Assembly: GCF_023734775.1 (NCBI RefSeq)
Contig: NZ_AP025732.1
Location: 2,238,501 to 2,302,500, forward strand
From: Nostoc cf. commune SO-36
GTDB taxonomy: Bacteria; Cyanobacteriota; Cyanobacteriia; Cyanobacteriales; Nostocaceae
Direction of reading: 5' to 3'
DNA: 64,000 nt
The notes under the pieces were generated by a model, which ran no database searches, had not been told where the DNA came from, and saw only the letters and a list, made by a program, of their open reading frames with translations. A program made the position numbers and the translations under genes. Positions 44,989 through 55,414 of this stretch are shown here, one piece after another; position 1 is the first letter of the stretch, and every line of letters begins with the position of its first letter.

Positions 44989-46219
44989 TGTAAATAATTT
45001 CAGGTTTTGATTCAATTACAAAATCTTTTCTAGAAGTGATAGTTGCTGCTAGAAAATAAAACTCAATAGTTGTAAAAGTATAGTCTTCAGCAAAAAAATC
45101 GGGCAATTGAGATGCTAAAAACATAATAATCGGAATGATAGTAACAGGATTAGCATATTTAACTTTAGATGCTATTTTTACTAAAAAATTTGTAAATAGT
45201 AATAATCCAGCAACTCCTTGTTCTACTAAAACATTCAAAAATATGTTGTGTGCGTGATAACCTTTAACTCCAAAAACTTTCACTCCTATATGTTCTGCAA
45301 AAACCCCTACTCCTATACCTGAAATTGGCCTTTTAATAGTTTCAATAATAGCTGCCTGCCAAAGGGCAAACCTTGATAAAGCTGTACCTACAGGGCTAGG
45401 AAGCACTATGTTGCTAGGATTGGTTGAAAATAAATTAATTAAGGGAAATATTTTACTATTTCCCAAACCAATTCTATATGTAGATACTGGTATAGATATA
45501 ATGCATAAAAGCCATATACTCATAATAAAAATCATTTTTTTAATACTAATGATTTCATATATTAATAAAAGAAACATACCAAGAATAAAAACTAGCCAAG
45601 CATTTCTACTGGCAGACAAAGCTAGGGAAATAAGAAAAACAAATTCGCTTATATATAATTCAAATTTAGATATGTTTTTCTGTTTTTCTAAAATTAAACT
45701 TAAACATAATCCAATAGAAACTATTACCCCAAACTGGTTAGGATTTTGCATGATTGAACCAATCTGAGGATAATAACTTGGAAATTTTAATAATTCAAAA
45801 ATCCAATGATTGGGAAATAAAGCTTCTAGAAAACCAAAAACCGCAATTATTTGTAATAAATATAATATAGAACGATAGTAAAATGTTAAAGATGAGGTTT
45901 TGACATTTCTAAAACTTAGAACTAAAAAAGCAAAAAATACTATAAAGTAAGTAGAATATTTCAGACTATAAGTAATCGCTGTATTTGGAAATGGGCTAAT
46001 CAATGAAGACAGCCACATCCAAAAATACAGTAGACTAATAGATATCAAAATAGTTTTATGCTTTTTTAAAACTTCTGGTATTAATTTTACAGATAAACTA
46101 ATTACACCAAAGCTAAATGCAGAAAGTAATAAATAATGAATACCAATATTTATTCCAGGAACTTTTATCCGCCCTAGAAGCGAAGAAAATAGTATGAGCA
46201 GGAAAAATATATTAATCAT
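44963..46219 (-). CDS. O-antigen ligase/polymerase-like membrane protein
   Basis: A 418-residue protein with about ten to twelve hydrophobic segments and a larger extracytoplasmic loop that contains ISGIGVGVFAEH and GYHAHNIFLNVLVEQGVAG, the pattern of the Wzy/WaaL (O-antigen ligase) family. Start at ATG 46219 (MINIFFLLILFSS) is preferred to a TTG at 46252. It overlaps the glycosyltransferase downstream, so the two form an operon for building or attaching a polysaccharide. AT content is higher than in the neighbours, common for such genes and consistent with transfer. Confidence 0.87.
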   Translation of the reverse strand: MINIFFLLILFSSLLGRIKVPGINIGIHYLLLSAFSFGVISLSVKLIPEVLKKHKTILISISLLYFWMWLSSLISPFPNTAITYSLKYSTYFIVFFAFLVLSFRNVKTSSLTFYYRSILYLLQIIAVFGFLEALFPNHWIFELLKFPSYYPQIGSIMQNPNQFGVIVSIGLCLSLILEKQKNISKFELYISEFVFLISLALSASRNAWLVFILGMFLLLIYEIISIKKMIFIMSIWLLCIISIPVSTYRIGLGNSKIFPLINLFSTNPSNIVLPSPVGTALSRFALWQAAIIETIKRPISGIGVGVFAEHIGVKVFGVKGYHAHNIFLNVLVEQGVAGLLLFTNFLVKIASKVKYANPVTIIPIIMFLASQLPDFFAEDYTFTTIEFYFLAATITSRKDFVIESKPEIIYNVQKISGK

Positions 46220-46777
46220 AACTTGTATTTGTGAATACTTGTTTGACAACAAAAAACTTAGATCAAACCCACACTCGCAGGTTTAAGCGGAGATTTTGAT
46301 ATTTTTTCCAGCTAAAATCCTGAGTATGTAAAGAATATTATCATATTACAGTCGCGGACAATATCATCTGTTGAAGCTATGAGTAATCTTAGATTTGAGC
46401 CAAGCTAAATCTTCTGGAGTCGATGTCAAAAGTAGTATGAAGTATGATATGGACAGATGCACAAAAAAATAAGTAAGTCAAAAAGTTTTCATTAGCCTTA
46501 CCAATTATTTATTTTAATTTGGGAATGCAATTCGCCGAAATTATCTTATAATCTGCTTTTCAAGTATCTCTATCTTAGGGTATACTTAAGAGCGATCGCC
46601 AGCCCCTAGATTTACCAAAAACAACCACCTGCAAAGCTTGTCAAGCTAAATTGCAACACAATATTGTTCGCTAATTTTATTTTTGACAAATCTTAATTAA
46701 CAATTCAACCAGGCAAAGTTGGCACGCCCTCACTCCCCAGCGTTATTTGTCAATTGCTATAAAAATTTCTGCACTTT
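46220..46777. other. Intergenic, mostly featureless
   Basis: About 560 bases. A short frame ending near 46672 reads LPKTTTCKACQAKLQHNIVR, which looks like the end of a zinc-ribbon protein, possibly a gene remnant, with no upstream continuation. One GCGATCGC is present. No other feature was seen. Confidence 0.35.
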
Positions 46778-48838
46778 TCATTGAATCATCTGCCAAATCT
46801 TGAGAATGTTTTCACCACTCCCACCACCAGCAATAGTTTGTCCATCTGGGCTGATGGCAACGGCATAAATATATCCAGAACCTGTCTCTAAAGTGCGAAT
46901 TTCCTTTCCTGTTACTGGATTCCAAAGTTTGATGCTCTTGTCACTGCTGCCACTTACAAGGGTGACACCGTTTGGACTTGTACTTCGCAAAAAGGCGACA
47001 GAGTTAACCTTATCATTATGTCCTTTTAAGGTGTAGATTAACTTACCTGTCTCCAGATTCCACAATTTAACTGTCTTGTCCCCACAGCCACTAGCAAGGG
47101 TAACGCCATCGGGAGCAAAAGCGACTGAAAGAATCGACTCTGCATTTCCCTCCAAAGTGCGGATTAACTTACCTGTCTCCAGATTCCACAATTTAATTGT
47201 CCTATCCCAGCTACCGCTAGCCAGGGTTTTGCCATCAGGACTAAAAACCACAGATGAAACACCATTAGTATGTCCATCTATGGTGCGGATTAACTTACCT
47301 GTCTCCAGATTCCACAGTTTAATTGTCTTGTCCTTACTAGCACTGCCACTAGCAAGAGTTTTGCCATCAGGACTGAAAGCAACAGAAGCAACTCCGTCGC
47401 TATGTCCCTCCAAGGTACGGATTAATTTACCTGTCTCCAGATTCCACAATTTAATTGTCTTGTCCGCACTGCCACTGGCAAGAGTCTTGCTATCAGGACT
47501 GAAGGTGACAGTCCAAATCCAAGTGGAATGTCCTTGTAAAGTGCGAATTTCCTCTCCACTTGCCAGTTTCCATAGCTTGATTGTCTTATCATCACTAGCA
47601 CTGCCAAGGGTTATGCCATCAGGACTGAAAGCTACGGAATTTACATCACTGGAATGTCCCTTGAGAGATTTAGGTAGAAAAGAATTTTCCGGGACGCTTT
47701 TTTCGGGCGGAATCGGCCGAGAAATAGGTGGAGAATATTCGCTCATTGTATGAGGGCGAGTCTGTAAATACCAAACTCCTCCCAATCCCAACACCAAAAT
47801 GCTAGAACCTAACAGCAGTTGCATTTGTAGCTTGCTATTTGATTTTAGTGAAACTGCTGCTTTGTTTACTGAGGTAGCTGCAAATGTTGGTGTAAGTATA
47901 GTTGGAGGCACTGATGACAATGGTGATGGTTGAGATGTCAAGTCAGTGATGACTTCATCAGCCGATTGGTAACGTTTTTGGATATCTAGTTGCAACAATT
48001 TATCCAAAATTTCACCCAACTCTGTAGACACAGAAATACCGTCCCTACCTGGACGGTTCAAATATTGCCGCCAAGACTGAACCCAACCATAACCCTGCTG
48101 TATCCACAGTTGAGATGGGCGAACCCCAGTCAGAAGATGAAAACAAGTCGCCCCCAAACTAAATAAATCACTCGCTGGGTAAGCTTTTCCATCTTGCATT
48201 TGTTCAAGTGCAGTGTAACCGTGTGAGCCAATAACAGTGCCCATCTTAGTCTGCACTGTTGCTGTTAGCTGCTTAGAGGCTCCAAAATCAATTAGTACTA
48301 ATCGCCCGTCACTTTGACGGCGAATAATATTCTGTGGTTTGATATCCCGATGAATCACTCCGCGCACATGGATAAACTTCAGCACAGGTAATAAATCTAG
48401 CAAAAATGTGCGAATCTCTATTTCGCTATAGCTTCCCAGCGTCTCCCATTCCTTAAGCAAGTTTTGCCCATTGATAAATTGCTGTACTAAAAACAAATAG
48501 TGATTTTGCTCAAAATAAGCCAATAAGGTGGGAATTTGCGGATGTTCTCCGAGTTCTTGCAGTCTGCTCGCTTCTTGTTTAAATAGCTCAATAGCCTTTG
48601 TTAGTGGCCCAGTTCCCTGAAGTTTTGGCGCGAATTGCTTAACAACACAGCATTCATTCAGTTTGTGTACATCTTGTGCCAGATAGGTTCTACCAAATCC
48701 GCCCTCGTCTGACAACAGCTCAGTGGGACGATAGCGACCTCCAAGTAGGGGTATCAATTCCGCTTTACAATTGTGGCAAGAGGTGTTTTTATCAGGATTT
48801 AGGGGTTTTTGGCAATCGGGATTCACACAACAGAGCAT
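46778..48838 (-). CDS. Ser/Thr protein kinase with zinc ribbon and WD40 propeller
   Basis: A 686-residue kinase. N-terminal zinc ribbon with Cys4, Cys9, Cys21 and Cys24, kinase domain about 36-300 (SDEGGFGRTYLA, Lys67 in CVVKQF, HRDIKPQN, LIDFGASKQL), a membrane helix about 340-357 (LLLGSSILVLGLGGVWYL), and seven WD40 repeats (about 388-686), each ending in IKLWNLETGK-like sequence. The propeller would lie outside the cytoplasm and probably binds a ligand. Repeats 2-5 are very alike. All catalytic residues are present. A second gene of the same architecture is at 50848-52884, broken by a stop. Confidence 0.95.
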   Translation of the reverse strand: MLCCVNPDCQKPLNPDKNTSCHNCKAELIPLLGGRYRPTELLSDEGGFGRTYLAQDVHKLNECCVVKQFAPKLQGTGPLTKAIELFKQEASRLQELGEHPQIPTLLAYFEQNHYLFLVQQFINGQNLLKEWETLGSYSEIEIRTFLLDLLPVLKFIHVRGVIHRDIKPQNIIRRQSDGRLVLIDFGASKQLTATVQTKMGTVIGSHGYTALEQMQDGKAYPASDLFSLGATCFHLLTGVRPSQLWIQQGYGWVQSWRQYLNRPGRDGISVSTELGEILDKLLQLDIQKRYQSADEVITDLTSQPSPLSSVPPTILTPTFAATSVNKAAVSLKSNSKLQMQLLLGSSILVLGLGGVWYLQTRPHTMSEYSPPISRPIPPEKSVPENSFLPKSLKGHSSDVNSVAFSPDGITLGSASDDKTIKLWKLASGEEIRTLQGHSTWIWTVTFSPDSKTLASGSADKTIKLWNLETGKLIRTLEGHSDGVASVAFSPDGKTLASGSASKDKTIKLWNLETGKLIRTIDGHTNGVSSVVFSPDGKTLASGSWDRTIKLWNLETGKLIRTLEGNAESILSVAFAPDGVTLASGCGDKTVKLWNLETGKLIYTLKGHNDKVNSVAFLRSTSPNGVTLVSGSSDKSIKLWNPVTGKEIRTLETGSGYIYAVAISPDGQTIAGGGSGENILKIWQMIQ

Positions 48839-49565
48839 ACTGGGAATCCATTTAACTTGAGGTATATATTCATCTTAAGTCATGTAGTATAATCTCTCTT
48901 GTTAGTTAATATCACTGGATACTATACAAATTCCTAATTTCCTTACCTCATCAGGGATTCAACTGAGAACTGGTGATTAGGACAATTTTCATAGAGACTC
49001 AACCCCTATAGAAATTGCGAAAAACTCTTTCCCAGTAACCAGTCCCGAAGCTAACATTCCTCCCGAACAAGCTCTAAGTTTCTTCGCGTAGCTTTATTGT
49101 AGAGAAGTTGCCAGGTAATGGGCGCGACCCTTTGAAAAATTTAGATAACTTGTAAAAAGTTGTGCTTGAGCGATGCCTTTTAACTCATTGATAGGCGTTA
49201 ACTCTGCTTAGGGATTACATCTGTGTATGGCATTTAGTCAGTTTCCAAAAAAATCTAGGCAATAATCCGAAAAGCAGCATTTCCAGTTTGTAGTTCAGTA
49301 TATACCTACAAAACCAAGATTTACCCTAGTAATCTTAATTGAAAATGTAATTTTCTCGATTTAATTGTAGGCAAGATTTAGAGCGTGTGTAATGTACGAT
49401 TTCAATTGATAACAGTCGATGCCTTTGGCACACCGCTAAGGTGTCTACGCTAAATTTTTCAGTCTACATAAGAAGTTAGATTTATTTGCTGCGGTAAAAC
49501 AGCAGCTAGGATTACAATTTTCTCTTACTGAAAACAAACCCATCAGCAAATTTAGGAGCGTAATT
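48839..49565. other. Intergenic 727 bp with small dispersed repeats
   Basis: Pieces of Nostoc small repeats occur at 49080-49120 (TCGCGTAGC, GTAGAGAAG) and 49417-49453 (GATGCCTTTGGC, GTGTCTACGC). The region upstream of the secreted protein has GGAGCG before its ATG. No gene was found. Confidence 0.4.
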
Positions 49566-50795
49566 ATGCTATTAGAAAATCAAACCTATCGCCGGAAATT
49601 AAGTAACGTTTTAATTTGTTGCATGAGTAGTGGTTTGTTAATCACAAGTAATGTGCTTCCTATCAATGCTTTAGGAAGACCTCAAAATTATCAAAACTTC
49701 CTAATTGCCAAATCACCAGATGAGAGACAACCAGAAGCAGTAACAAAAGCAATTGAGCAAATTCCTGTTTCTCAAGCGTCAATAGCTCCAAGACGCAAGA
49801 TATCTATTCAGTCGCCAATACAAACTCGTCGCATAGCGTCTAACAGCGAAAATTCGCAGCGAACTTCCAACTCTTCAAGTGATAGTTCGACTCCTAGATC
49901 ATCTGGACGTAGGGCTTCTAACTCAAATTCTAATCGTTCCAATAGTACTGCATCTAGATCATCTGGAGGTAGAACTTCTAACTCAAATGCTTATCGTTCT
50001 AATGCTGGTTCCGGGAGAGTTCGCAAGTCAAGTTCTAATGTAGCTACACGGAACCAAAATATCGACAATTCAGCGCCTTCTTCCTCCGCTACACCTACTT
50101 ACAAGGAAATTAACTTTGTAGATGTTGCATTAGGTATTCTGAGTAAGCGTGACTTTAAATCTGAAGGTAGATATTTTCATTTCTATGAGTTTCAAGGTAG
50201 AGAAAATCAATTAGTCCAAATTAGGCTAATTGGCAGTGAGGATACACGCAGAACCAATAACTTGAGTTTAAAACCCTTATTGTTTCTGCATGATCCTGAT
50301 AATAATATCATCGTCAAAAAAGGCGCTTTTGATAAAAGCAGTGGTGGCGATGATGCATTCATTTTTGCACGATTACCGAAGAATGGCATTTACAAAATTG
50401 CAGTTACTAGTCAAAATACTGGGGATACAGGGCGCTACAGTTTGGCTCTCAGAAATGACAGAGCTAGCTATACTGTAGATGAATTAGGTCAATTAAGTGC
50501 CAAAAGCTCAACTATAAAACAAAATGGCGGCGCTTACAATATTTCTAATTTTCAAGGCAAGAAAAATCAACTAATAAGTATTCGTGTAGATAGTATTGAT
50601 GAAGAATTTTCTCCTTATGTAGCTTTGCTGAATTCTCAAGGGAAGATGATCGCTATTGATAAAGACAAAGACAAAAATGGTGTATACAGTGCTTTACTTG
50701 ACCGAGCTAGGTTGCCTGAAGATGATACTTACTATATTGTTGTTACTTCCAAGAATCCACAGGAGCGCGGCCAATACAGATTGACTATCTTCTAA
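49566..50795 (+). CDS. Secreted protein with Ser-rich linker and two PPC-like domains
   Basis: A 409-residue protein. The N-terminus has a hydrophobic segment (about 15-36, LIC..GLLITSNVLPINALG) that looks like a signal peptide. Residues 95-175 are rich in Ser, Asn and Arg, with an internal repeat SRSSGGRTSNSN/PRSSGRRASNSN of about 22 residues. Two beta-rich domains follow (about 185-290 and 300-409), each ending in a Gly-Arg/Gln-Tyr-x-Leu stretch (TGRYSLALRN, RGQYRLTIF), the pattern of bacterial pre-peptidase C-terminal (PPC) domains. Possibly a surface or matrix protein. It sits between two kinase-WD40 genes; whether this has meaning is unknown. Confidence 0.7.
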   Translation: MLLENQTYRRKLSNVLICCMSSGLLITSNVLPINALGRPQNYQNFLIAKSPDERQPEAVTKAIEQIPVSQASIAPRRKISIQSPIQTRRIASNSENSQRTSNSSSDSSTPRSSGRRASNSNSNRSNSTASRSSGGRTSNSNAYRSNAGSGRVRKSSSNVATRNQNIDNSAPSSSATPTYKEINFVDVALGILSKRDFKSEGRYFHFYEFQGRENQLVQIRLIGSEDTRRTNNLSLKPLLFLHDPDNNIIVKKGAFDKSSGGDDAFIFARLPKNGIYKIAVTSQNTGDTGRYSLALRNDRASYTVDELGQLSAKSSTIKQNGGAYNISNFQGKKNQLISIRVDSIDEEFSPYVALLNSQGKMIAIDKDKDKNGVYSALLDRARLPEDDTYYIVVTSKNPQERGQYRLTIF

Positions 50796-50827
50796 TAATT
50801 TAGGTTATTTGAAACTACCGCCTTATA

Positions 50828-50847
50828 GGTAGCACAGATGTGCTACC
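50828..50847. terminator. Bidirectional hairpin terminator
   Basis: GGTAGCAC-AGAT-GTGCTACC is a perfect 8-bp stem between converging genes (ends 50795 plus strand and 50848 minus strand). It lies one base from the minus-strand gene's stop codon. Confidence 0.65.
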
Positions 50848-52884
50848 TTACTGAGACAAACGCCAAATCTTAATAGTGTTGTCTTCACTACCGCTAACAA
50901 GGGTTTTGTCATCAGGACTGAAGGTAACTGATGTCACGGTGTTGGTGTGCCCTGCTAATGTGAGAATTTCTTCTCCTGTGGCTGGATTCCACAGTTTGAT
51001 GGTGCGATCGCGGCTACCACTAGCAATCATTTTACCATCGGCACTGAAGGCTACAGTTGTAACGGTGTTGCTATGTCCCGCCAGTGTGCGAATTTCTCTG
51101 CCAGTAAGTAGATTCCAAAGTTTGATGGTGCGAGCGCGGCTAGCACTAGCTAAAGTTTTACCATCTGGGCTAATAGCCACGGTTGTCACTGTTTGAAAAT
51201 TTCCTTCTAGTGTGCGAATAGGGTATCCTTTTGTCAAATTCCAGATTTTGATTGTCTTGTCAAAGCTGCCACTAGCAAGGATCACACTGTCGGGACTGAT
51301 GGCTATTGAACGCACCCAGAATGTATGTCCTGCTAGTGTCCGAATTTGCTCTCCTGTAGCTAAATCCCAAATTTTAATGGTGTTGTCATCACTACCAGTA
51401 ACTAGTGTCTGGCTATCAGCACTGATAGCTAGGGCATGAACTGAGTCAGAATGCCCTGCCAAAGTGCGAATTTGTTTTCGCGTTGCTAAATTCCAGATTT
51501 TGATGGTGTTGTCATCACTGGCACTAACCAGAAGTTTCCCATCTGGACTAATCTTTATGACATTCACCTGCTGAAAATGCCCGTTGAGTGAAGAGATTTG
51601 TTTGCCGGTTGCCAGATCCCAAAGTTTGATTGTGCGGTCGCCACCACTGCTGGCAATGGTTTTACCATCGGGGCTGATGGCAACAGATAAAACTGAGTTT
51701 TCATGTCCTGGGAGGGTGTTTACTAAGGAAACCTTACCCAAGATAATCTTTAATGGTTGGGCTAAAAGCGCCTCATCTTTGCCAGAAGTATTGTGCTGAC
51801 TCAGCCTTGAGACTAAGCTGGTCTGAATCCGGCGAAAATGTTTATACCAAGATTCTCCAAACCCGAACAACATAATCAAAGCACTTACCAAGATTAAAAT
51901 TCTCAGTAAGGGATAACTTTTAGGTAATGATGGCGCTCTAGTTGGTGGTATTTTCCCAGACGATTTACCTGCTGGTGGCAATGCCAGGAGTTGTTTTGGA
52001 GTCAAGTCTCTGAGAACTTCATCGGCTGACTGGTAACGTTCATAAATGTCTTTTTTCAAAAGCTTGTCGATGACAAAATCCAATTCAGGATTTAATGGAC
52101 TCCGCAAATATTCCCGCCAATTACTCACCCAGGCATACCCAGATTCCATCCACAACTGAAAGGGAGAATTTCCCGTTAGCAGATGAAAGCAGGTAGCCCC
52201 CACACCGAACAAGTCGCTGGCGGGAAAAGCTTTACCATCTCTAATCTGTTCTAGGGGAGAATAACCATGTGAACCAATGGATGTGCCAGATTTCTGCTGA
52301 ACTTTGGCGGTGAATTGCTTTGAGGAACCAAAATCAATCAGGCTTAATCGCCCATCACTTTTATGGCGGATAATATTTTCTGGTTTGATGTCTCGATGAA
52401 TTACTTTGCGATCGTGGATAAATTTGAGGATGGGCAGCAAATCTAGCAAAATAGATTGAATTTCCCTAGCGTTATAAGCCTTGCGCTGTTGTAACTCCTT
52501 TAACAAATTATCCCCGTTGATAAACTGCTGCACCAAATATAGGCAACCGTCTTGCTCAAAGTAAGCTATTAAAGTTGGAATTTGGGGATGTTCCCCAAGG
52601 TCTTGTAATCGCTGCGCTTCTTCAGCAAACAACTACATCGCCTTTTTTTGCGACCAAGTTCCTTGGAATTTTGGAGCTAATTGCTTGACAACACACCGTT
52701 CATTGAGTTTATCTACATCTTCTGATAGATAGGTTCTGCCAAATCCCCCCTCATCTGAAAGGACTCGGATGACACGGAAGCGATTTCTTAAAAGTGACAC
52801 CAACGGGGTGCTACAACTTTGGCAAAACTTCTTTCCATTGGGATTCAGGGGATTTGAGCAATCGGGATTTAAGCAGCAGATCAT
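50848..52884 (-). pseudogene. Zinc ribbon-kinase-WD40 gene interrupted by an in-frame TAG
   Basis: Same layout as the gene at 46778-48838. From ATG 52884: MICCLNPDCSNPLNP zinc ribbon (CxxxxC and CQSC), glycine loop SDEGGFGRTYL, Lys in CVVKQLAPK, then GTWSQKKAM followed by TAG (52633-52635). The same frame continues LFAEEAQRLQDLGEHPQIP, exactly as the relative's ELFKQEASRLQELGEHPQ, through HRDIKPEN, LIDFGSSKQF, a membrane helix and seven WD40 repeats to 50848. A CAG-to-TAG change would explain it. Without suppression the product loses either the ATP site or the rest. A TTG restart at 52632 would give a kinase without its glycine loop and lysine. Confidence 0.85.
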
Positions 52885-53322
52885 GATCTGACAGGCGCGA
52901 CTGCATGACAACTTAGACTAAGTTTGCCCCGAATTTTCCCTTAAGAATATTGACTCTCGCTGACTTGTGGTAGAAAACCCTGTTTTGGGGATTGGGGAAT
53001 TACTTATATGGTTAGCGTTTGTAAATAGTAGTCAGTCTTCCTCATCTGTGGAAAACTACGAGAGCCATAAGATTAATTATTCTCTCGATTATATAGTAAT
53101 CTGAATAAAAATATTTTTAGAAACTGTTAAACCTAGTAATTCTGCTTGTATATTGATAAGTGGTAACTGGCTAAGTATTAAAGATAAATCCTGATTAATT
53201 AATCATTACTGACTAGCAAATATAGTTAAAATACATACTAAATTTGTTTTGCCTATTTTAACTCGACTATAATTAATTATTTATTTGATACTTCCGATAA
53301 AAAAGGATTGAATTTAACTGTG
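52885..53322. other. Intergenic, AT-rich, no feature recognised
   Basis: 438 bases between two minus-strand kinase genes. No repeat, RNA gene or operator recognised; presumably holds the promoter for the kinase-WD40 pseudogene. Confidence 0.4.
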
Positions 53323-54387
53323 CTACCTTATTTCTTTAAATCTTGCCCTCCATTTGCGAATAGCACTAGCAGTTCTGGCTATAGGAGGCACATAAACATC
53401 AGAATTTTCCGGTTGTGTCGTTTCGTATTGTGTAATACTTTTATTATTGAATTTTTGGTTAGTTAGACAGTTAGCCAAAGTAGGGAAATAGCTTTCATTA
53501 CCTAAAGCTTTGATCACTTCATCGGCAGTTTTAAACCGCTCATCTAAGGTAACTTTCACCATTTTTGCTAAAATCTGGGCGAAACTGTTGCTGATATTTA
53601 CCTGTTGTTGCCAACATATTTCACCAGTCTTTGAATCCGAATCTAATTCTAAAGGACTTTTGCCAGTCAACATATAAACACAAGTTACACCCAGTGCATA
53701 AATATCACTGGCATAAACTGGACGTAGAGAAAACTGTTCTGGTGGCGCAAATCCCCTAGTCCCGATAAAGTTGGTGTTTGCAACTTTATTGATTGAGTTT
53801 TCGCAAACATCAGCTAATTGCTCTTTCACCGCACCAAAATCAATCAAAACTATCCGCCCATCATATTGACACCGCAATAAATTCTGGGGTTTAATATCTC
53901 GATGAATCACATTATTTTTATGAAGATACTGTAATACAGGTAATAATTCCTGCAAAAACTGTTTAACTGAGGCTTCACTTTTGGGCCCAGTTTGCCGTAC
54001 TTCTCGTGCCAAAGTTAAACCCGGCACGTATTCTTGAATTAAAAAAAACTCCCCATTCGCCTGAAAGTAGTCTAATAACATGGGAATTTGCGAATGACTA
54101 CCAAGTTTACCCAAGGTTCTTGCTTCTTTTTCAAAGCGTGTACATGCCTTTTGCCAACTTTGGGGATTAGTTACTTTTGGACAAAGCTGTTTAATGACAC
54201 ATAGGGGGTTCCCAGGTAATACGGTATCTTTGGCTAAAAATGTGATGCCAAAACCACCTCGCCCCAAAATTTGCAATATTTCATAGCGATCGCGAAATAG
54301 CTTTTTGGAGCCACACATCTGCCCAAGTTGAGTTTGCTGTGAAATGCTTTCTTGAGAACTCGTTGTTTTCTGGGAAAAACGATTCAT
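53323..54387 (-). CDS. Ser/Thr protein kinase
   Basis: A 354-residue soluble kinase. A short N-terminal stretch (residues 1-30, Ser/Gln-rich) precedes the kinase domain: LGRGGFGITFLA, ATP lysine in CVIKQL, VIHRDIKPQNLL, VLIDFGAVKEQL and GFAPPEQF. Domain ends about residue 300. The C-terminal tail (about 300-354) is hydrophilic with a basic end (RKWRARFKEIR), and no membrane helix or sensor domain is present. All catalytic residues are intact. It lies 438 bases from the interrupted kinase-WD40 gene. Confidence 0.93.
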   Translation of the reverse strand: MNRFSQKTTSSQESISQQTQLGQMCGSKKLFRDRYEILQILGRGGFGITFLAKDTVLPGNPLCVIKQLCPKVTNPQSWQKACTRFEKEARTLGKLGSHSQIPMLLDYFQANGEFFLIQEYVPGLTLAREVRQTGPKSEASVKQFLQELLPVLQYLHKNNVIHRDIKPQNLLRCQYDGRIVLIDFGAVKEQLADVCENSINKVANTNFIGTRGFAPPEQFSLRPVYASDIYALGVTCVYMLTGKSPLELDSDSKTGEICWQQQVNISNSFAQILAKMVKVTLDERFKTADEVIKALGNESYFPTLANCLTNQKFNNKSITQYETTQPENSDVYVPPIARTASAIRKWRARFKEIR

Positions 54388-54651
54388 TAGTATAAAATAT
54401 CTGCTCTTATAATGTCTTTAATTTTATGGCAATTATTTGTTAACAACAGTAATATTACTGAATCTTTGCCAAATCATCATTACTCTCCTACTAATACTAA
54501 AAATTTAAAAAGTAAAGATAAATTCTCAAGAGATTGTATGACGGACTAATTTGTAATTTGGTTAACAGAGGCGAAAATCTGTTGGCTGGAGAATAGAAAG
54601 GTTACTAAGAGAATGTTTGAAAAGTCCTCTTGTTGGTAGCAAAACGTTATA

Positions 54652-54937
54652 GATCCCCCTAAATCCCCCTTAAAAAGGGGGACTTTAATTCCTGTTCCCT
54701 CCTTTTTAAGCTACCGTGTATACACAAGTTGAGTTGGGAATCACATGGACACAAAATAACGGAAAATTATTTTTAAAATCCTTAATTTTCCGTTAAACCT
54801 CTATCAATAAGCTGACACTATTGATAATTAGCTTGCTCGGTTCAAAACCTTGCCTACTAAGGCTTGTATCTTACCAGGCAAGGTTTTTAGGACTTGTGTA
54901 TACACAGTAGCCTTTTTAAGGGGGGTTAGGGGGGATC
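54652..54937. repeat. Palindromic GATCCCCCT repeat, split by a MITE
   Basis: GATCCCCCTAAATCCCCCTT (54652 on) and AAGGGGGGTTAGGGGGGATC (ending 54937) are inverted. Removing the MITE leaves a compact palindromic element of about 76 bp with an internal CCCCCTTAAAAAGGGGG hairpin, a type frequent in Nostoc. Confidence 0.75.
54710..54911. mobile_element. 202-bp MITE with 8-bp target duplication
   Basis: The ends GCTACCGTGTATACACAAG and CTTGTGTATACACAGTAGC are inverted with one mismatch, and CTTTTTAA is duplicated on both sides (54702-54709 and 54912-54919). Internal hairpins are present (GGAAAATT.../...AATTTTCC; ACCTTGCCT.../...AGGCAAGGT). No protein is encoded, so it must move through a transposase elsewhere. 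Confidence 0.85.
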
Positions 54938-55221
54938 AACAAGTACCTAAAATCACAGATAACTACTTTTCAAACAACCTCTAAGCCAGTATTTGAGCGT
55001 TTTGTCAAAATAGTTAGTAGGTTTTTAGAGAAAGCGCTGTGTCCTCAAATACTGGGTAAACTGTTTGAAAATAGTGCAAAAACCCAATAAATTCATCAAC
55101 AGAATTCGCCTTGTTGTCTGCGGAGTCTAACTATCAGCAAATTCATACTACAAAACTTACTAGGGCATATTTTAAACCACAACCGCAAAAAACGTAGGTG
55201 AATATAAACTAGCTTTTAAAA

Positions 55222-55308
55222 CGGAGAGGGAGAGATTCGAACTCTCGTAGACGTTTCCACCTAACAGACTTTCCAGGTCTGCGCCTTAAACCACTCGGCC
55301 ACCTCTCC
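55222..55308 (-). tRNA. tRNA-Ser (GGA anticodon)
   Basis: An 87-nt tRNA. The acceptor stem GGAGAGG pairs with CCTCTCC, followed by discriminator G. The D arm is GGCCGAGTGG, the anticodon loop CTGGAAA gives anticodon GGA, a long variable arm marks the serine type, and the T arm has GTTCGAATC. CCA is not encoded. Confidence 0.97.
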
Positions 55309-55414
55309 AGGTGCCACAAGTTACGATCATACTATAGAATCCCAAAAAATGCAAAGATAAAGAAAGATATTTTAGATTGAATCTGAAAGTCCCAATCCCA
55401 AAACGCAAATCCAG

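Noticed and set aside
47076..47753. 225-codon plus-strand frame opposite the WD40 repeats
   Set aside because: It is a shadow of the repeated WD40 coding sequence on the minus strand; it has no start signal and a repetitive, biased composition.
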